Shown: positions 1 to 12,048 of the stretch, one piece after another
Numbering within the stretch: the first letter of the stretch is position 1
How the letters are laid out: every line of letters starts with the position of its first letter
From: Jaapia argillacea MUCL 33604
Lineage: Eukaryota > Basidiomycota > Agaricomycetes > Jaapiales > Jaapiaceae
Assembly (NCBI GenBank): GCA_000697665.1
Contig: KL197724.1
Location: forward strand, 452,009-516,008
Length of the DNA: 64,000 bases
Reading direction: 5' to 3'
Notes under the pieces: model-generated
What the model was told of the DNA's origin: nothing
What the model saw: the letters and a program-made list of their open reading frames with translations, nothing else
The model's database searches: none
Program-made: the position numbers and the translations under genes

Positions 1-289
1 TTGTGCAACTCACAATAGATTCGTTTGTGGATCTACTGGAGAAGGTGGCCTCCAAACAAATGACACCCTCACCATAAAAGAGCCAGGGATATGCGACCAA
101 TAATCAATCTCCTTGACGAACGAAACCCCAACCATGCAAAGACTCAATAAAAGTGAGCCACCTTGTGATTTCCAGCGTTACACCCCCTGATAGTTGACAA
201 CCCACTGCCATGTGGTGAAATCAGTCGCAATCACCCCAGAACGCGCAGGATGGCTCTCCCGACCCACCCCTCCCGCCCAGCCTGACGAC
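1..289. other. Left-edge intergenic stretch
   Basis: No coding sequence is supported here. The stretch could hold the promoter and leader of the small gene that starts at 290, but no clear TATA box or repeat was found. Confidence 0.4.
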
Positions 290-687
290 ATGGTCAGCCG
301 AAAACGCCCACTAGAAGGTGGGCACTTATGGATTCGTCTGAACAATCAACGAGTATTCATCGCCTTTGCTGCTTTGAAGCAGACTCTCAAGACACCGGAA
401 TGAACCCGCAAGCCAAACGTGCCAGATACGAGCGTCTATTCGAAGACGTGGTGCGGTTCCTCCGTCTCCATTTTCTCAACCAGGACGGAGTGGAAGTCGG
501 CAGTGCACTGGGTACGAATCTTTCTATTATTATTTTCGCTTCTCCCGAGGTGCTGAAGCTCCTCCTGCTCCCAGTCGGAGAACCTGTCGTTCGGGCGAAT
601 CTGAGAAAGGATACGGCTGACTCGAAGACTTCAATTGAGCCAGAGCCTTATGGCCCATCACGACGGAATACGTCCTTCTCGCAGTAG
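290..687 (+). CDS. Small basic protein, unknown function
   Basis: Not recognised. A three-exon model gives about 90 residues: the start at 290 reads MVSRKRPLEADSQ, with an intron from about 325 (GTGGGC) to the AG at 389-390. The reading then continues through NPQAKRARYERLFEDVVRFL and, after a second intron opening GTACGA near 512, ends GPSRRNTSFSQ. The N-terminus carries two basic clusters (RKRP, KRAR) that resemble nuclear localisation signals, followed by a short amphipathic helix. The gene converges on TSR1 with about 190 bases between stops. The first exon's continuation was chosen because it joins in frame; a spurious model remains possible. Confidence 0.35.
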
Positions 688-880
688 TCAACAAGTCGGG
701 AGCTTCAGAAGTAGAATATGTATACCCCGTCACACCATTATTAATCCTTATTCCCAGCCATAGAAGAAATAGTTTCCGATCGGAATGGTTCGGAGTGACC
801 GAGTTTGCGAACAAAATCAAGATACAACATGAAGACTTCACCCTACAGGAACAACCATCAAGATGAACACCTCGTGGTCA

Positions 881-3779
881 TCATTCCTCCATCGCGTCCG
901 AAACTTGCCCTGTTGACGTTTCTTTCCAAAGCTCACTCCACTTTGGATAGATACGCTTGTACAAAGACATGCAAACTGTGTCCATCTGGCTCATAGGACC
1001 ATCAAAGTGGGCCTTGAAGTACCCATGTGTGCCAAGCGACTCGCGGATATGACCCGATCGGCCGTACTTCGTGTGCAATTGGATTGGAGCAAAGTACTTG
1101 ACATCGTCTGGGGAGGGTCAAGTATCAGTCAAGCATTTCAAAGTAACGGAAAGATCAAGACTCGCCAGGGTTGAAGAACATGTATCGGACGGTAGCAGTT
1201 TTCTTGTGAATTTTGAATGGATGTCCAGTTAAAATGATGCGCTTGGCAACCACACGGGTTGGGTCGGGATTCAGGAAAGAACCCATGGCCACAAGTTCTG
1301 GCGCTAAAAAAAAAAATATATGATTCGTGCGAATCTCGTAGCATGTCGAGCTAACCTTGGGAATTGGACGTCTCTCGTAGCAGCAAGCAGGGCTGCTTCC
1401 CAAAGACCACGGGTCCATAAGTTGTAGCCACGCAGGTGACCCCATGATGTAGGTAACGTTCAAATTTATGAACATTGTTGGAGCCTTTCCCGCCACCTCG
1501 CGTGTGCTGACTGTACACGGGATTTGTACGGAGTCGTCGAGGGCCCACACACAAAATGAGAGGATCCTGTGATATACGATGTGAGTAAGTAGATAGGAAG
1601 GCGGTGAAGAGATCTATACCTTTGAACGCACAGATCCTTCGTACTCGGTGTTTCGTTGGACTGTGAAGTTCAGGACAGTCTTCTTGTGTTCGTGCTGCCA
1701 GAGACCGAACAGGACAACAGGATGCTGGGCATCTTGTTGAGCAGCTTCTTGCGGTACGCCACGGAGATAAATTGTGACTTTTGTTCCAGGCTAAAGTTGA
1801 ACAGGATGAGTATATCTCCAGACGCGATGAATGCACTGAGCGACAACGATATACCTCAACGCTGACTACCTCTTCATCAGCCCTCCGCCTGACACTGCGC
1901 TCCGTCCGCTTGAAATCCTCAAACTGGAAGATCCGAGCATAATCTCTGGGGAGATTCTCATATGGGTCCCACGGACTTGTGCGGAATGACCTGAGACCAC
2001 GATAACGCTGGAATCGTACTCGAGCCGATACGTCCCTTGGGGTATCGATCTCGTCGGGGAACGCTACATCGTCCTCTTCTTCTCGTTTGCGATTTCGCCA
2101 CTTCTCAAGTCTAAAGTTGTGGCGAAGTGAGTTAACACGACGATTGAGTAAGGTAATAAGGGTAGACCGACTCTTTCTCCTCGACCTCCATGTCGAGATC
2201 TTCAAAGGCGACACTTTTCCGACTCTCCATCTCCATCTCGTTATCATCCTCAATGACGGGGACGTCCCTCATCTCTTCCTCCTCCATATCAACTTCACTC
2301 CCCTCTTTATCACCGTCCTCATCCCCTTCCTCATCTTCATCATCATCAAAAATCCAAGCAGCTTGATAATCGCTTGTGCCTTTGGGAACCCGCTTGACAC
2401 GTCTCGGTGTCGTCCCATCCTTTGCATCTGGGACTACATTCTTTTCCGAGGCGGTGAGGGATCCCTTCATTTCTTCTTCGGTAGGCCACGTTTGCTCGTT
2501 AGCCATGTCGTCCGGATCATTACTGGATACCAGGGAATCTGCAGAGGATGAATCGGGTTCTGCTAAAAGGGTGGGTTCGATATCCATCTCGGATTCATCT
2601 GATCTGGCATGACGGGGTAACGGGGCAGACATGATCTAACAAAAATCCGATTGAGCGTCACAACGAACCGCGGAGAGAGATAGTCGCCAACTTTTGATAT
2701 TTGGAAGTCTCCAAAGTTAGGCAGATGCATCAATCGATTCGGCGATAATGCAGCACCCCTCACAACCCCAGTAACACACAAAACACCCTCCTCCCACTCA
2801 GCTTTCTCACTCAGCACCCAAGTCCTTCCCTCTCTCCACTTTACATCCGTAGGCTTCCCTTCGCACAACGCCCGTAACGCGTTCAAGCGATCCGCACTTG
2901 CATGTAAATCGAACACTCTCGGTAAACTCGGCACAAAATATTGCATGAACGATAAAAGCGATTTCAAGATCCCCGCACGTTCTTTTTGTGGGATGTCAGA
3001 GGAAGGGGAGACTACGGATACCACTTCGGGTAGACCTTGAGCTTGTAGGATTCGGAGGAGGGTGTCTCCCCATGTGTTAACCTCGACGGTTGGGGATAAG
3101 ACAAATAGGACGTAATCTGCGGCTTTGCATGCGTCCATGGCTGCATACATTTGTTTGTAAGGAACGTTGATGAACTGTAAGGAAGTCTTAAACCGATCTG
3201 CCCTAACGACACCATTCTCAATTCCGACATTCACGAGGAGGTTGGCGAAATGACGAACCTCATTTTCAGTAAACCATTCTGAGAAGTCTCACCAGGGGGG
3301 AGATCGAGGCTCTCTGCGAGAGCTGCAGTAATACCGAGGGGGTCGATATCCGGCGTGAGGGGGATGACAGCAACGATCCGTGGGGCCCCATCGACTCCGC
3401 TGAAAATGCGAGTGGCATAGACGAGCGATTGTCGTTTTTTGAGTTGAGTCTGCTTTGCGTTGTTCCGCCTGTTTAATCGTGCTTGGGCTGCAGAGGGTGA
3501 ATTTGGGGAGGCTTTGGGGGATTGTCGGACGATGCGACCTGTGAGGGGAGAGATTTGAGGTCAGAAATCCGATCGGGGGGGGGATCACATGAATGATTAC
3601 AGGGATACGAGGCAGGAAGCGAGACTCACCTTTGGCATTTCTCTTCACTTCAGATTTTGTAGAGTGTCTCGATTTGAAGGCTTTGTTTTGCTGGAGTGCT
3701 CTGTTCTCATCTGGTCTCTTTGACATCCGAGCAAACTTACCTGCTTTAGCGTCGGTCGGTGACGATGAGCATCGGGCAT
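881..3779 (-). CDS. TSR1: Ribosome biogenesis protein Tsr1 (BMS1/TSR1 family)
   Basis: Tsr1 is a GTPase-like factor, catalytically inactive in known members, that rides on pre-40S ribosomal particles during cytoplasmic maturation. The start at 3779 gives [13 protein letters not shown]. After an intron come [20 protein letters not shown], the conserved basic N-terminus, then the G-domain-like region ([19 protein letters not shown]), an AARP2CN-like segment and a long acidic stretch ([16 protein letters not shown]). The conserved core carries [20 protein letters not shown] and [19 protein letters not shown]. The C-terminal barrel has [30 protein letters not shown] and the ending [15 protein letters not shown]. 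The gene has at least seven exons and looks full length. It diverges from the F-box gene at 4420 with about 640 bases between starts. Confidence 0.93.
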
Positions 3780-4419
3780 TTTGGATGCGTCTCCTTGGGT
3801 CCTCTGATCAGTTTTGCAAGCTTTTGGTTGTGATCAAGAAATCGTGTCGGTCAAGTTTTTGCAGCCCGTAGTTCTATGTACCAAGCAGCAAGTAGTAGAG
3901 TTTTTTTCGTGCGATTCGAGTGTATCCTCGTGCTTGCAGCCAGTCCGATCTCCTCAGCAACTTGCAAGGAGGGAAAAAATGTGGTTTACCAAATGAGGGA
4001 GTCATCATCGCGCTCATTACAGTTTGCGTGATCACGACGCGTCTGCAGTACCTAAACGAAATCTCAAGCATTGGCTCTGATTTCCATCATTTCTTTTGTT
4101 GGTTTCATTCTTTACAGTCTTACCGACATTCTTTCAGGAATGAACAGGATTTACAGCCCCTCCTTGACTCGGATCCTAGTGAAAGTGAGACGCAAGGTCC
4201 ATGGACCTGCGAGACGGTCTTCCGGCATTGCCGGCAGAGACCTGAGAGGACTTCTGGGGACTTGTTATCCTCGATCGCCTCTGCTCCGTCTATGTAGTCA
4301 TCTGGTTGTCGTTTGCTGTAGTAATGCCGGAACTCAATCATGCAACCCTGCATCTAACGTATCCTGAGTACTCTTAAGACCCGGCCCCTCATGTTTGTCT
4401 CCAAGTCTCGACCGTCATC
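3780..4419. promoter_or_regulatory. Divergent intergenic region, TSR1 / F-box gene
   Basis: This stretch separates two gene starts that point away from each other, so it should contain both promoters. Only short incidental open frames are present. No defined element could be assigned. Confidence 0.4.
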
Positions 4420-5675
4420 ATGCACCAGTTCCCCCTGCTCAACCTCCCCTTTGAACTCGTCGACGAAATCGTTCTATCGATTCCAGCTCGCAAAGAAATT
4501 GTCGCGTTGTCCTTGACATGTCAGTTCTTCAAAGGCCTCCTCGTTCGTGACATCGACTACTGCGAGGTTGGCGCATCTATTGTCGCCGAACATCTTTGGG
4601 ACCACTTCATAGCCAACCCCGCTCTGGCCAAACGGGTCCGATCGCTCTACGTCGGTGATTCACCCTCGCGATCCAAATTCCCATCTTCGTACATTTTGGT
4701 ATCGACAGGCTACTACTGGTCGGGGGAAAAGATGGAGGAGAAGCTCAGTAGTGCCATTCGAGTGATGTCTTCACTCGCCTCTTTTCAGTGGGACCACAGC
4801 TTCGTACCCTATCCTCAGTTATGGCCCGCTTTACACTGTTGTACCAAATTGAGGGAGATCGACATCCTTGACACCCTTCCTTCGCCAAGGGATGATCTCC
4901 ACCGTGAAAACGACGTATCTGATCAGCAGGTACCTCCATGCACAACTCCAGTATGTCTCTCAATACCTATTTGTGCGCCAACGTTCTAACTATGAGTGCT
5001 TGGGTAGGTCTTTAGCTTTCCCAACCTCACTGCCCTCAAACTGCGAACCATCATCTCCCCTTCCATCAAGGCCACACCCTACACGCTTAACACCTCCACA
5101 TTCCTCCCCTGCTCCCGAAACCTCTCCGTCCTCTCCCTAAATTATCACTCTCGTCAAGCCTCGCCTTGCATCACAGATCTCTTCTCCAAAGCCACCTGGC
5201 CAGCTCTCCACACCCTCGAATTATCCTTCATCTCATGCGACCCTATCGTTGTAAATTCATTCCTTGCCCGACACCCTCACATCAGCACTATGCGTATCCG
5301 AGATCGTCCAACAGCCCGTTTCAGCCTCAGTCAAGTCCAACCTTCATCCATACCCAACCTCGCCACTTTCAAAGGACAAGTGCACGCCTTACTCGAGCTC
5401 TCGCACGCACACCCACCATTAGCGACTTACGAACTTCGAGTAGCAGACCTTTTGGTTCAAGGATTTACCGAACAAGCTGCGTTTGCAAAGACGTTGAAGG
5501 GTCTTGAGGTGACTTTGAAGGTAGTCAAGTTGGCGAGGTCGATGGACAAGTGTGATGATGAGGAAGCTGCGGTTTGGTTCTCTGACGTGTTGCCCAATGC
5601 GAGAGTTGAATGTGTAGGTATTGTTTTGTTTTCTTGGCTGAACAATAGTTCTAATCTTGGTCTACGATAGTTTTG
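4420..5675 (+). CDS. F-box protein with LRR-like body
   Basis: The start at 4420 gives MHQFPLLNLPFELVDEIVLS, then ALSLTCQFFKGLLV, an N-terminal F-box (roughly residues 5-45) that would recruit Skp1 of an SCF ubiquitin ligase. An intron follows near 4928. The second exon carries leucine-spaced repeats such as VFSFPNLTALKLRTI, RNLSVLSLNYHS, WPALHTLELSFIS and SLKGLEVTLKVV-type segments, as in Agaricomycete F-box proteins whose substrate domain is a degenerate LRR. The frame ends shortly after an intron near 5613, close to 5675, giving about 390 residues. The substrate is unknown. These genes are numerous and fast-evolving in this group. Confidence 0.75.
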
Positions 5676-6035
5676 AATTATCATGACCAGCGGAGGTCTA
5701 ACCCCGAAGAATCGAACTCTTCCCTGCTCGTTACCCGTTAACCCTTGTACGATTACTACTTTCACCAATTATATTGGGCACTGGACTGTCGAGAACTTTT
5801 ACACGTCGTCCACTGCTGAACCCTGACCAAAGACTGCACCCCCACATCCGAGTAACGGAGAGTACCGGGTACCAAGATGCTTCACAAACTCGACGTTCAT
5901 CAAGTGCATATTCGCTCTCCACGCCTCCGACAATCGCGAGTGGTCTAGCCAGAGAGGAGGGGGACATCGGCCATCGACTGGGATCATTGTTCGAAGGTTA
6001 ATCTCTAACAATTCAAGAATAAAGGCTTACCTTCC
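5676..6035. other. Intergenic, no supported gene
   Basis: Overlapping open frames on the minus strand are short, mutually exclusive and lack a recognisable motif. A T-arm-like hairpin near 5705-5725 (minus strand) has the GTTCGAT loop but no matching acceptor stem. Confidence 0.35.
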
Positions 6036-6780
6036 TCATTCCAAATTTATTCGCCCAACCCGTCATCGTCGCTACAGTTCGACCCGATGTCAGAGAATCA
6101 CTTTCATTAAGTTCCTCAATATTCAGGCGACTCACTCATCATAATCCAAGTCTGGGTGCACAGAGTCGTCTATGAACTGCCCAGGCATAACGCTGCGAGC
6201 CCTCAATTCCTTCAAATCGGTGAGATATTGCCCGACTTCAGGGTTTAGGTCTTGTGTATCTGTCGCTTGGAAAGCGCTGGAGAAGTGACCTTTGATATGC
6301 AGGAGGGCGATGTAGATGACTGATTCCATGAAGGGGGAGGGGTGAGATGTGATACAAGGGATCGAGGACTTGGCCGAATATTTGAAGGGAATGTTGTTTC
6401 AGCGAGATCCCTTCTGAGAACAAGACGGTGGGAGGCAAAGTTTCATCTCCGAGTGATCCTGATCGGATGATCGTTAAGCAAGACAAAAGGCACAGCACGT
6501 CGTCAACAGAGTTGCACACAAGACCCTTACGAAGGAAACACGAAGACTGACATTGATGGGCAACTTGGGTAGAAGGAGAACTGTTCACGCGTCCTTGTCC
6601 GTAATTGTTAGCGGCCTGAGAGGTTGATGGGGTATACAAGCATGGGCGATTTGCGTTTGTGCTTCCCGACTTATGTATGCCGGTGATCTGAATATTGAGT
6701 AACTTGCGGAGACGCAGACAAGAAAATACTGGGGAAATTGAGAATGTCCAAGGCCCAGGGCAAGGAGGATGTTGTGACAT
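6036..6780 (-). CDS. Unidentified protein with acidic C-terminal tail
   Basis: Not recognised. The best-supported part is the 3' half: a coding exon reading MESVIYIALLHIKGHFSSAF and then VGQYLTDLKELRARSVMPG, followed by an intron (GTGAGT to CTGTAG, about 6084-6133). The last exon gives an Asp-rich tail ending DDDGLGE just above 6040. The upstream part is less certain: a start at 6780 (MSQHPPCPGPWTF) opens a long frame, but the join to the conserved exon could not be fixed. The helical stretch plus acidic tail suggests a small soluble nuclear or complex-bound subunit, which is inference only. It diverges from the antiporter gene with about 60 bases between starts. Confidence 0.45.
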
Positions 6781-6838
6781 GATGGTCACGTATATCTGAG
6801 TCGGAGATCATTGCTCCCAGTTCCTTCAAGCTACTTAC

Positions 6839-8434
6839 ATGAGTTCTGAGGCAAGCGATTCCTATGCCTACAACGAACCTCCGCTCTCTCAGTTACTCAG
6901 CTTCTCGTCGTTCCTCCTTCTATTGAACCTTTCTCGTACCCTAGTCGATTTCTTCATCAATGGAGCTGGACTACTCGGCGAGATGTTTGTCGGTATGGTG
7001 TTCGGGCCACCCCTGACTGCCATCCTTGATACCTCTTGGTTGAGTGCTATCAACGTCTTAGGTTACGTAGGACTCTGCGCAATGGTGCTGGAAGGTATGC
7101 CAATCGTCGATTTTTCAAAGAAGCGCGGAGGTTGAGTCTCGGATGACCTTGAAGGCGGGCTGAATACTCCTCTCGGACACGCCCTCCCATCCTTGCCTCT
7201 CTCGATTTGCGTAGCCATCACAGGCATTACATTCCCCATCTGCATCTCCCTCCTCTACTTCAATCTATTCCTTCACCCTTCCTCCACCCTCCTTGACTCC
7301 TTTGCTGCCGGTGCGGCTCTCAGCTCAACAAGTTTGGGTACAACATTCGCTGTGATCGGCGGTTCTGGGTTGGCCAAAGGGAAGTTAGGAGCAGTCTTGA
7401 TGACTGCTGCGATGGCAGATGACGTTGTCGGGCTCGTTCTCCTGAAGGTCGTGGTCGTTCTTGGCCAATCTGACCACTCACACTCCATTGGGTGGATTGT
7501 CGCGAGACCAATCGTAGCTTCTGTCGGGTTAATATTTATTTCGTGGATACTCGCTCGTTGGGTTCTTAAGCCTACGATCGCAAAGATCTCAGGTTGGATG
7601 CCTGAAGATCGGAGACATGAATTTAATTTCATCGTCATCGTCCTCACAACAACAGGATACATAGCAGTGGCAAGTCTAGCGGGGACAAGCGTCCTCCTAG
7701 GCGCATTCATCTCTGGTATCGTTCTCGCATCCATCTCACAATCCTTACCGCCATCCTTGCCATCCTTCCAATCAACCTTCGCACTCCTCATCAGCCCCCT
7801 CCTGTCTACATTCCTCCAACCCGTATTCTTTGCCAGTATTGGGTTTGCTATACCTGTAAGGAGAATGTTCGAAGGGAGATTGGTTTGGAGGGGGTTGGTT
7901 TACGCTCTGCTGATGATGGTGGCCAAGATGGTCACAGGAGTTTGGGTGCCTATCGGGGAAGCTCTGGATAAGTGGTGGATAGTGCGAAAGAAATGGTTGA
8001 AGGACCGCGGGAAGGTTGATGGAAAGAAACCAGACAGTTCAGAGTTGCAGAAACTTGACTCTGCAACCGTCCAAAATGGACACTCAGTGACTGGACCACC
8101 ATCGTCCAGCTCAAACACTCCTGCTGCCATATCTGCCGCTCAACCGTCCCCTCCGCAATCTCCATCTCCCTCCCCACAATCTTCATCTCCCTCCCAAACT
8201 CCCGAACCACCTTCATCACTTCTCATCCCCTCCACCCTCCTCTCCCTCGCCATGGTCGCTCGAGGCGAAATAGGCCTCCTCATCGCTCAACTCTCCCGTT
8301 CCGCATCCCTCCTCGACGAAGACCTCTTCTTGATATCTGTTTGGGCAATCGTGGTTTGCACGATTGTCGGACCCGTTGGTGTTTCATGGGTTTGCCGGAG
8401 GTGGAGAGAGAGGATGCCAGTTAGATGGGGGTGA
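6839..8434 (+). CDS. Cation/H+ antiporter (CPA family, K+ or Na+/H+ exchanger)
   Basis: This is an integral membrane exchanger of the Na_H_exchanger fold that swaps K+ or Na+ for protons at an organelle or plasma membrane. The start at 6839 is followed by helices LLSFSSFLLLLNLSRTLVDF, GEMFVGMVFGPPL and VLGYVGLCAMVLEG. One intron (about 7097-7157) joins VLEG to GLNTPLGHALPS. The following exon holds the core: SSTSLGTTFAVIGG, the ion-site motif MADDVVGLVLLKV with paired Asp residues, GTSVLLGAFISGIVLAS and LQPVFFASIGFAIPV. A Ser/Pro-rich cytosolic loop (about residues 385-445) precedes the last helices and the end near RMPVRWG. At about 490 residues it lacks the long C-terminal cytosolic domain of yeast Kha1-type proteins. 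The transported ion cannot be read from sequence. Confidence 0.85.
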
Positions 8435-8730
8435 AGTTGAGGGAGGACCGAGTGACTCTCCTATCGAAGGTGCCCTCTGGGGTCATCATTTGCAACACGT
8501 TGACCCTCGATCACACGTTGCCAACACTTATCTCTGAACCCGCCTCCGATCGCCCTTGCAGAGCCTTGCTGCGTTGTAGGGGACGAGGGCCTGGTTATAA
8601 GCTACCTTGACCGAGGCAACGAGTTGGAAACCAATTTGTACATCTTCGTGGAGTCGGCAGTGATACTCATGTATTGTACCCCAGACGGACCAAGCAGAAG
8701 CACAACGATGCATGATCAATGCAAACGCGG

Positions 8731-10083
8731 CTATGCCGGCGGTACACTCCCAAGAATGAATTGTACGCGCCGCGCCAAATGGCCCAACCCAAAAAATATC
8801 TTTGGGAGTGGTTTCTCACCCCGCTGAACCACCCGAGAACGCAACTTCGACTCACTGAGAGACTTTCGAGTCTCATCAAAACGTGACATGACTTGATCCA
8901 TTGTTGGTCGTTTCTCGGGATCGGCCTGGATCATATCGTTGATCAAGGGCTTCATGAACTCGAAGCCCTGTTTAGGCTGGGATAAACGCAGGGTAAGGAG
9001 ATATGGTAGGATTCGGTGGGAGTGAGGGTCCTTACTCGGATAAAGTCTTCGAGTATCATGTTTCCGATGTAATAGACATCAGTCGGAAACGGGTTGCACA
9101 GGTTCGACTTCTTCCGTGCGAGAAGCGCTTCTTGGTGCTCTGGTGCGGATTTGTCGCCACCTCTGATAATGGGTTCGAGTGGCGGCATATCCTCGGGTTT
9201 GTAACGTCTCGAGAGTCCGAAATCAATGAAGTAGTACTTGCAGGACCGTTGCGTGCGAGTGAAGTGATCCACATGATGTTTGAAATCCCGCGTTTTGTCG
9301 GTGCATACTGGATGGAAGGAGTTCGGGTATAGTGTGGAAGGATCCAACATTATGTTGCATCCGTTGCAATCTCTGTGATAATCACCAATTCAATGAAGCG
9401 CTGATCATGGAAGCACCGGAGGAATCATACCGGTGTGCGATTAGGTGTTCGTGTAAGAACTGTAAACCCTATAAACATGGTTAGAATCCCTGCGATCAAC
9501 TCAAACAAAAGCGTGTTGTGACCCACTTCGAATACCTGGTGGAAAAACGCGACAACCTCCCCGAAGGTGTCGAAATGAGGGTCGTTGTAGGCTCTGAGGA
9601 AAGGCATGACGATGACATCCAGATCCTCATCGTCATCCGGAACGTGTAGGATTTCATAGACTGGTACAGAGTGATTTCGGGAATCAGATGCAAGAGGCTC
9701 TGACGAGAGTAAACGGGCAATATCGGCTTCGTGAGGATGCTCGGGCTTTGAGACCTTCTTTAGCGCAACTAGGGCTCCATCCGAGATGCGGGTGGCATCT
9801 ATGAATGGAGGAAACTCAACGTGACACTTCATTGTACGTTACAAGTCAAATAATACGTGAATGAACTCACGGGAAACTCCCAACCATCTTCAAAATCGCG
9901 ACAGAACTTTTCCGTCCCTCTCCACGACGGTACCCAGTTAGGATGGTATCTCGGACGAAGTTGGTACCCATGACTTTCAAGCCAATGGAAGTGCTCCTTC
10001 CAGAACTTCTCGTACGAGAGCAACCTTTCGGCGGCTAGATTATGTGTCTGTCGACGAGTGGTTCGATCGACATCTCCCGACAT
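8731..10083 (-). CDS. Agaricomycete protein kinase-like family, copy 1
   Basis: First of five paralogues in the window. The N-terminal signature LLSYEKFWKEHFHWLESHGY plus LRPRYHPNWVPSW precedes a divergent kinase fold. Motifs are the Lys in GALVALKKVSK, a hinge-like VIVMPFLRAYNDPHFDTFGE, HEHLIAHRDCNGCNIMLD (catalytic loop, RD type), YYFIDFGLSRRYKPEDMPP (DFG), SAPEHQ at the APE position and PTDVYYIGNM in helix F. The end is KLRSRVVQRGEK, then GSVPPA. Introns follow the same pattern as in the other copies. All catalytic residues are present, so it is probably active. Substrates are unknown. It is convergent with the antiporter and diverges from the BTB gene cluster. Confidence 0.82.
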
Positions 10084-10806
10084 CCCTGAGATTGCAGACT
10101 AAAAGGACGTGGCACGAATCCAAGGAAAGATGAAATACGAGGAGAATCTAAACTTGCTGCAAGGCTGGAGCGGACCGGCGGAAGATATGGTCGCGGGTGG
10201 ACTGAGGTGGACTGTCTGCAGGACCAAATCACGGTCCCGACTTCGCTTGGGAGAGTCGTGGCAACACTCGAATTTTTCGTTATTCCTCGTCGATCGTGTT
10301 TTGTTGCAGTGATCTTGGTCAATCTCGACAACCTTATCTCGCTGGCTGTCGGTGACGGCCCCGCCATTGGCTCGGACGACGTTCAAACGTGTTTTGTCAA
10401 AATTTCAGCAAGAAAGTCGTCATGGCGAAGGGAGGCTGGCCTTGAACATATCGGTGGGAACTCTGAGGAGATACCGAAGACATGGCATCAAGCATGGCAT
10501 ATGCTGTTATCCTCCGGACGAGAGTAGGCCCCGCGCCCATGGAAAATACCCTGGATGGACTTGGACGCGACCCACGGCGAAGTCGCATCCACTTGATAAA
10601 TTGCTTATGCGAATATGACTCTCAACGTCCAACCTTGGTTCGCTGACTTATCGCAGAAGCATGCACAGGCCATACTCTCAAGGTGAGAACACAAGGCTAA
10701 TCAGCCGTGAAAATTGTGCCACGACGTCCGGTTAGGAAATCCATATTTTATGGCTTGATACTCTGTTGTCATCTCCATCCCATTTTCCCTCCTTCCACCT
10801 ATTTTG
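10084..10806. other. Intergenic between kinase copy 1 and BTB gene
   Basis: Several overlapping open frames of up to 106 codons occur on the plus strand, but none shows a domain or a credible exon chain. The region should contain the promoters of the divergent kinase and BTB genes. Confidence 0.35.
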
Positions 10807-11596
10807 ATGCAAGCCATGGCTGCCCCCGCCCCTCCGCAGAGAACTAGACATGAGCGGTTCTACTTTCCCGACGGGAACCTGATACTGGTGGTACGTGTTC
10901 TTTTCAACCATCCTTGTCGATAAGGACTCACCCCTGTATCTGCAGGTCGAGAACACACTCTATAACATCTATCGATACATCCTCCAGCGAGAGTCGGAGT
11001 ACTTCGCTGCTACCCTATCCCTACCGCAGGATCCTTTATGTTGCGAGGGGGTCTCCGATGAGAAGGCGCTGCCCTTGCCTGCCGTACGTCGCAAAGATTT
11101 CGACGCGTTTTTGACTGTTCTGTTTCCACCGTAAGCCCCTTTCCTCGCGCGTCTGAGTCTCGCTTGCTAAACCTTGGTTGTTACCAGTGACTTCCGACGT
11201 ATTGGCGAACTCACGGTCAACGAATGGGCGTCTGTTCTTCAACTATCCTCGGGGCTCTGGGAATGTGCCGCCATCCGTGATCTCGCCGTGGAGAAGCTAT
11301 CCAAGCTAGCTTCATCAGTCGACCGCATAGTTCTCGCTCGCAAATATGGTATCCATCAATGGTTATTCCCGGCGTACAAAGACCTTTGCACACGGCGGAG
11401 ATGTCTAACGAAGGAGGAAGGATCTCAACTGGGTATGGACGACGTCATCACCATTTCGCAAATTCGCCAATGGAAGACCGCACATCCCACACATCTGGTG
11501 GATTGTCGAGTTCGGAGACGATTACTGCAACAGGAGCTGAGTGACACCGAAAATAGTGGCTCTGACTCGGATCCCGTCGATGCTTTCATGATATGA
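10807..11596 (+). CDS. BTB/POZ domain protein 1
   Basis: A short N-terminus leads into HERFYFPDGNLILV. After an intron (about 10891-10946) come VENTLYNIYRYILQRESEYF and LPLPAVRRKDFDAFLTVLFP, the BTB fold that mediates dimerisation or cullin-3 adaptor contacts. After a second intron near 11132-11187, a helical C-terminal half follows (GELTVNEWASVLQLSSGLW, AIRDLAVEKLSKLASSVDRI, LARKYGIHQWLFPAYKDLC). The end is an acidic Ser/Asp tail (SDTENSGSDSDPVDAFMI). Total is about 220 residues, usual for the Agaricomycete BTB family. It lies in tandem with the BTB gene at 12049, with the same intron positions, indicating local duplication. Confidence 0.8.
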
Positions 11597-12048
11597 TATG
11601 ACCCTTTGACTGGTTCTGTGCTTTCCTCTTCATGCTTTCATCGTTTGATCAGACTAAAGACACCATAGACGATATCGTATCTCCCAGATAATAGCCCTTA
11701 GATGCCGACCCTCACTGTATATGTATCATTCTCGCATAGTCCTCACTCCCCCCACCTCCTTCACATCTTCATGACTTGTTTCCCTCTCTTTTACCACGTT
11801 ACTGTTCCATGGAACAATTCCTCCAACGACTTTACATCAACGTTTCCGCTGCCGTGTTCCACCGCTTAGCTTCTGTTCCTCCGAGTCAAAGAACAAGAGC
11901 ACTCTTGAGAAGCTTACAGCCTGTCGTTATGTTATTTGGCCTGGCCTTGTGCCCGATCGAAAGCGTATAGCCTCGTTGCACTCAATATAAAGTTCTCAAA
12001 TATGAGCCTCGCTATACCCAACCCCTACCTCCAGTTCACCTGCTCTCC
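11597..12048. other. Intergenic between tandem BTB genes
   Basis: This stretch holds the 3' end of the first BTB gene and the promoter of the second, with a pyrimidine-rich tract around 11745-11800. No other gene is supported. Confidence 0.4.

Noticed and set aside
5690-5765. Possible tRNA on the minus strand
   Set aside because: A T-arm-like hairpin with a GTTCGAT loop and five-base stem is present, but no 5' acceptor strand complementary to GGGGTTA and no convincing anticodon arm were found.
7273-7791. 172-codon minus-strand open frame inside the antiporter gene
   Set aside because: It is a shadow of the plus-strand antiporter exon, which encodes conserved membrane helices and ion-site motifs.
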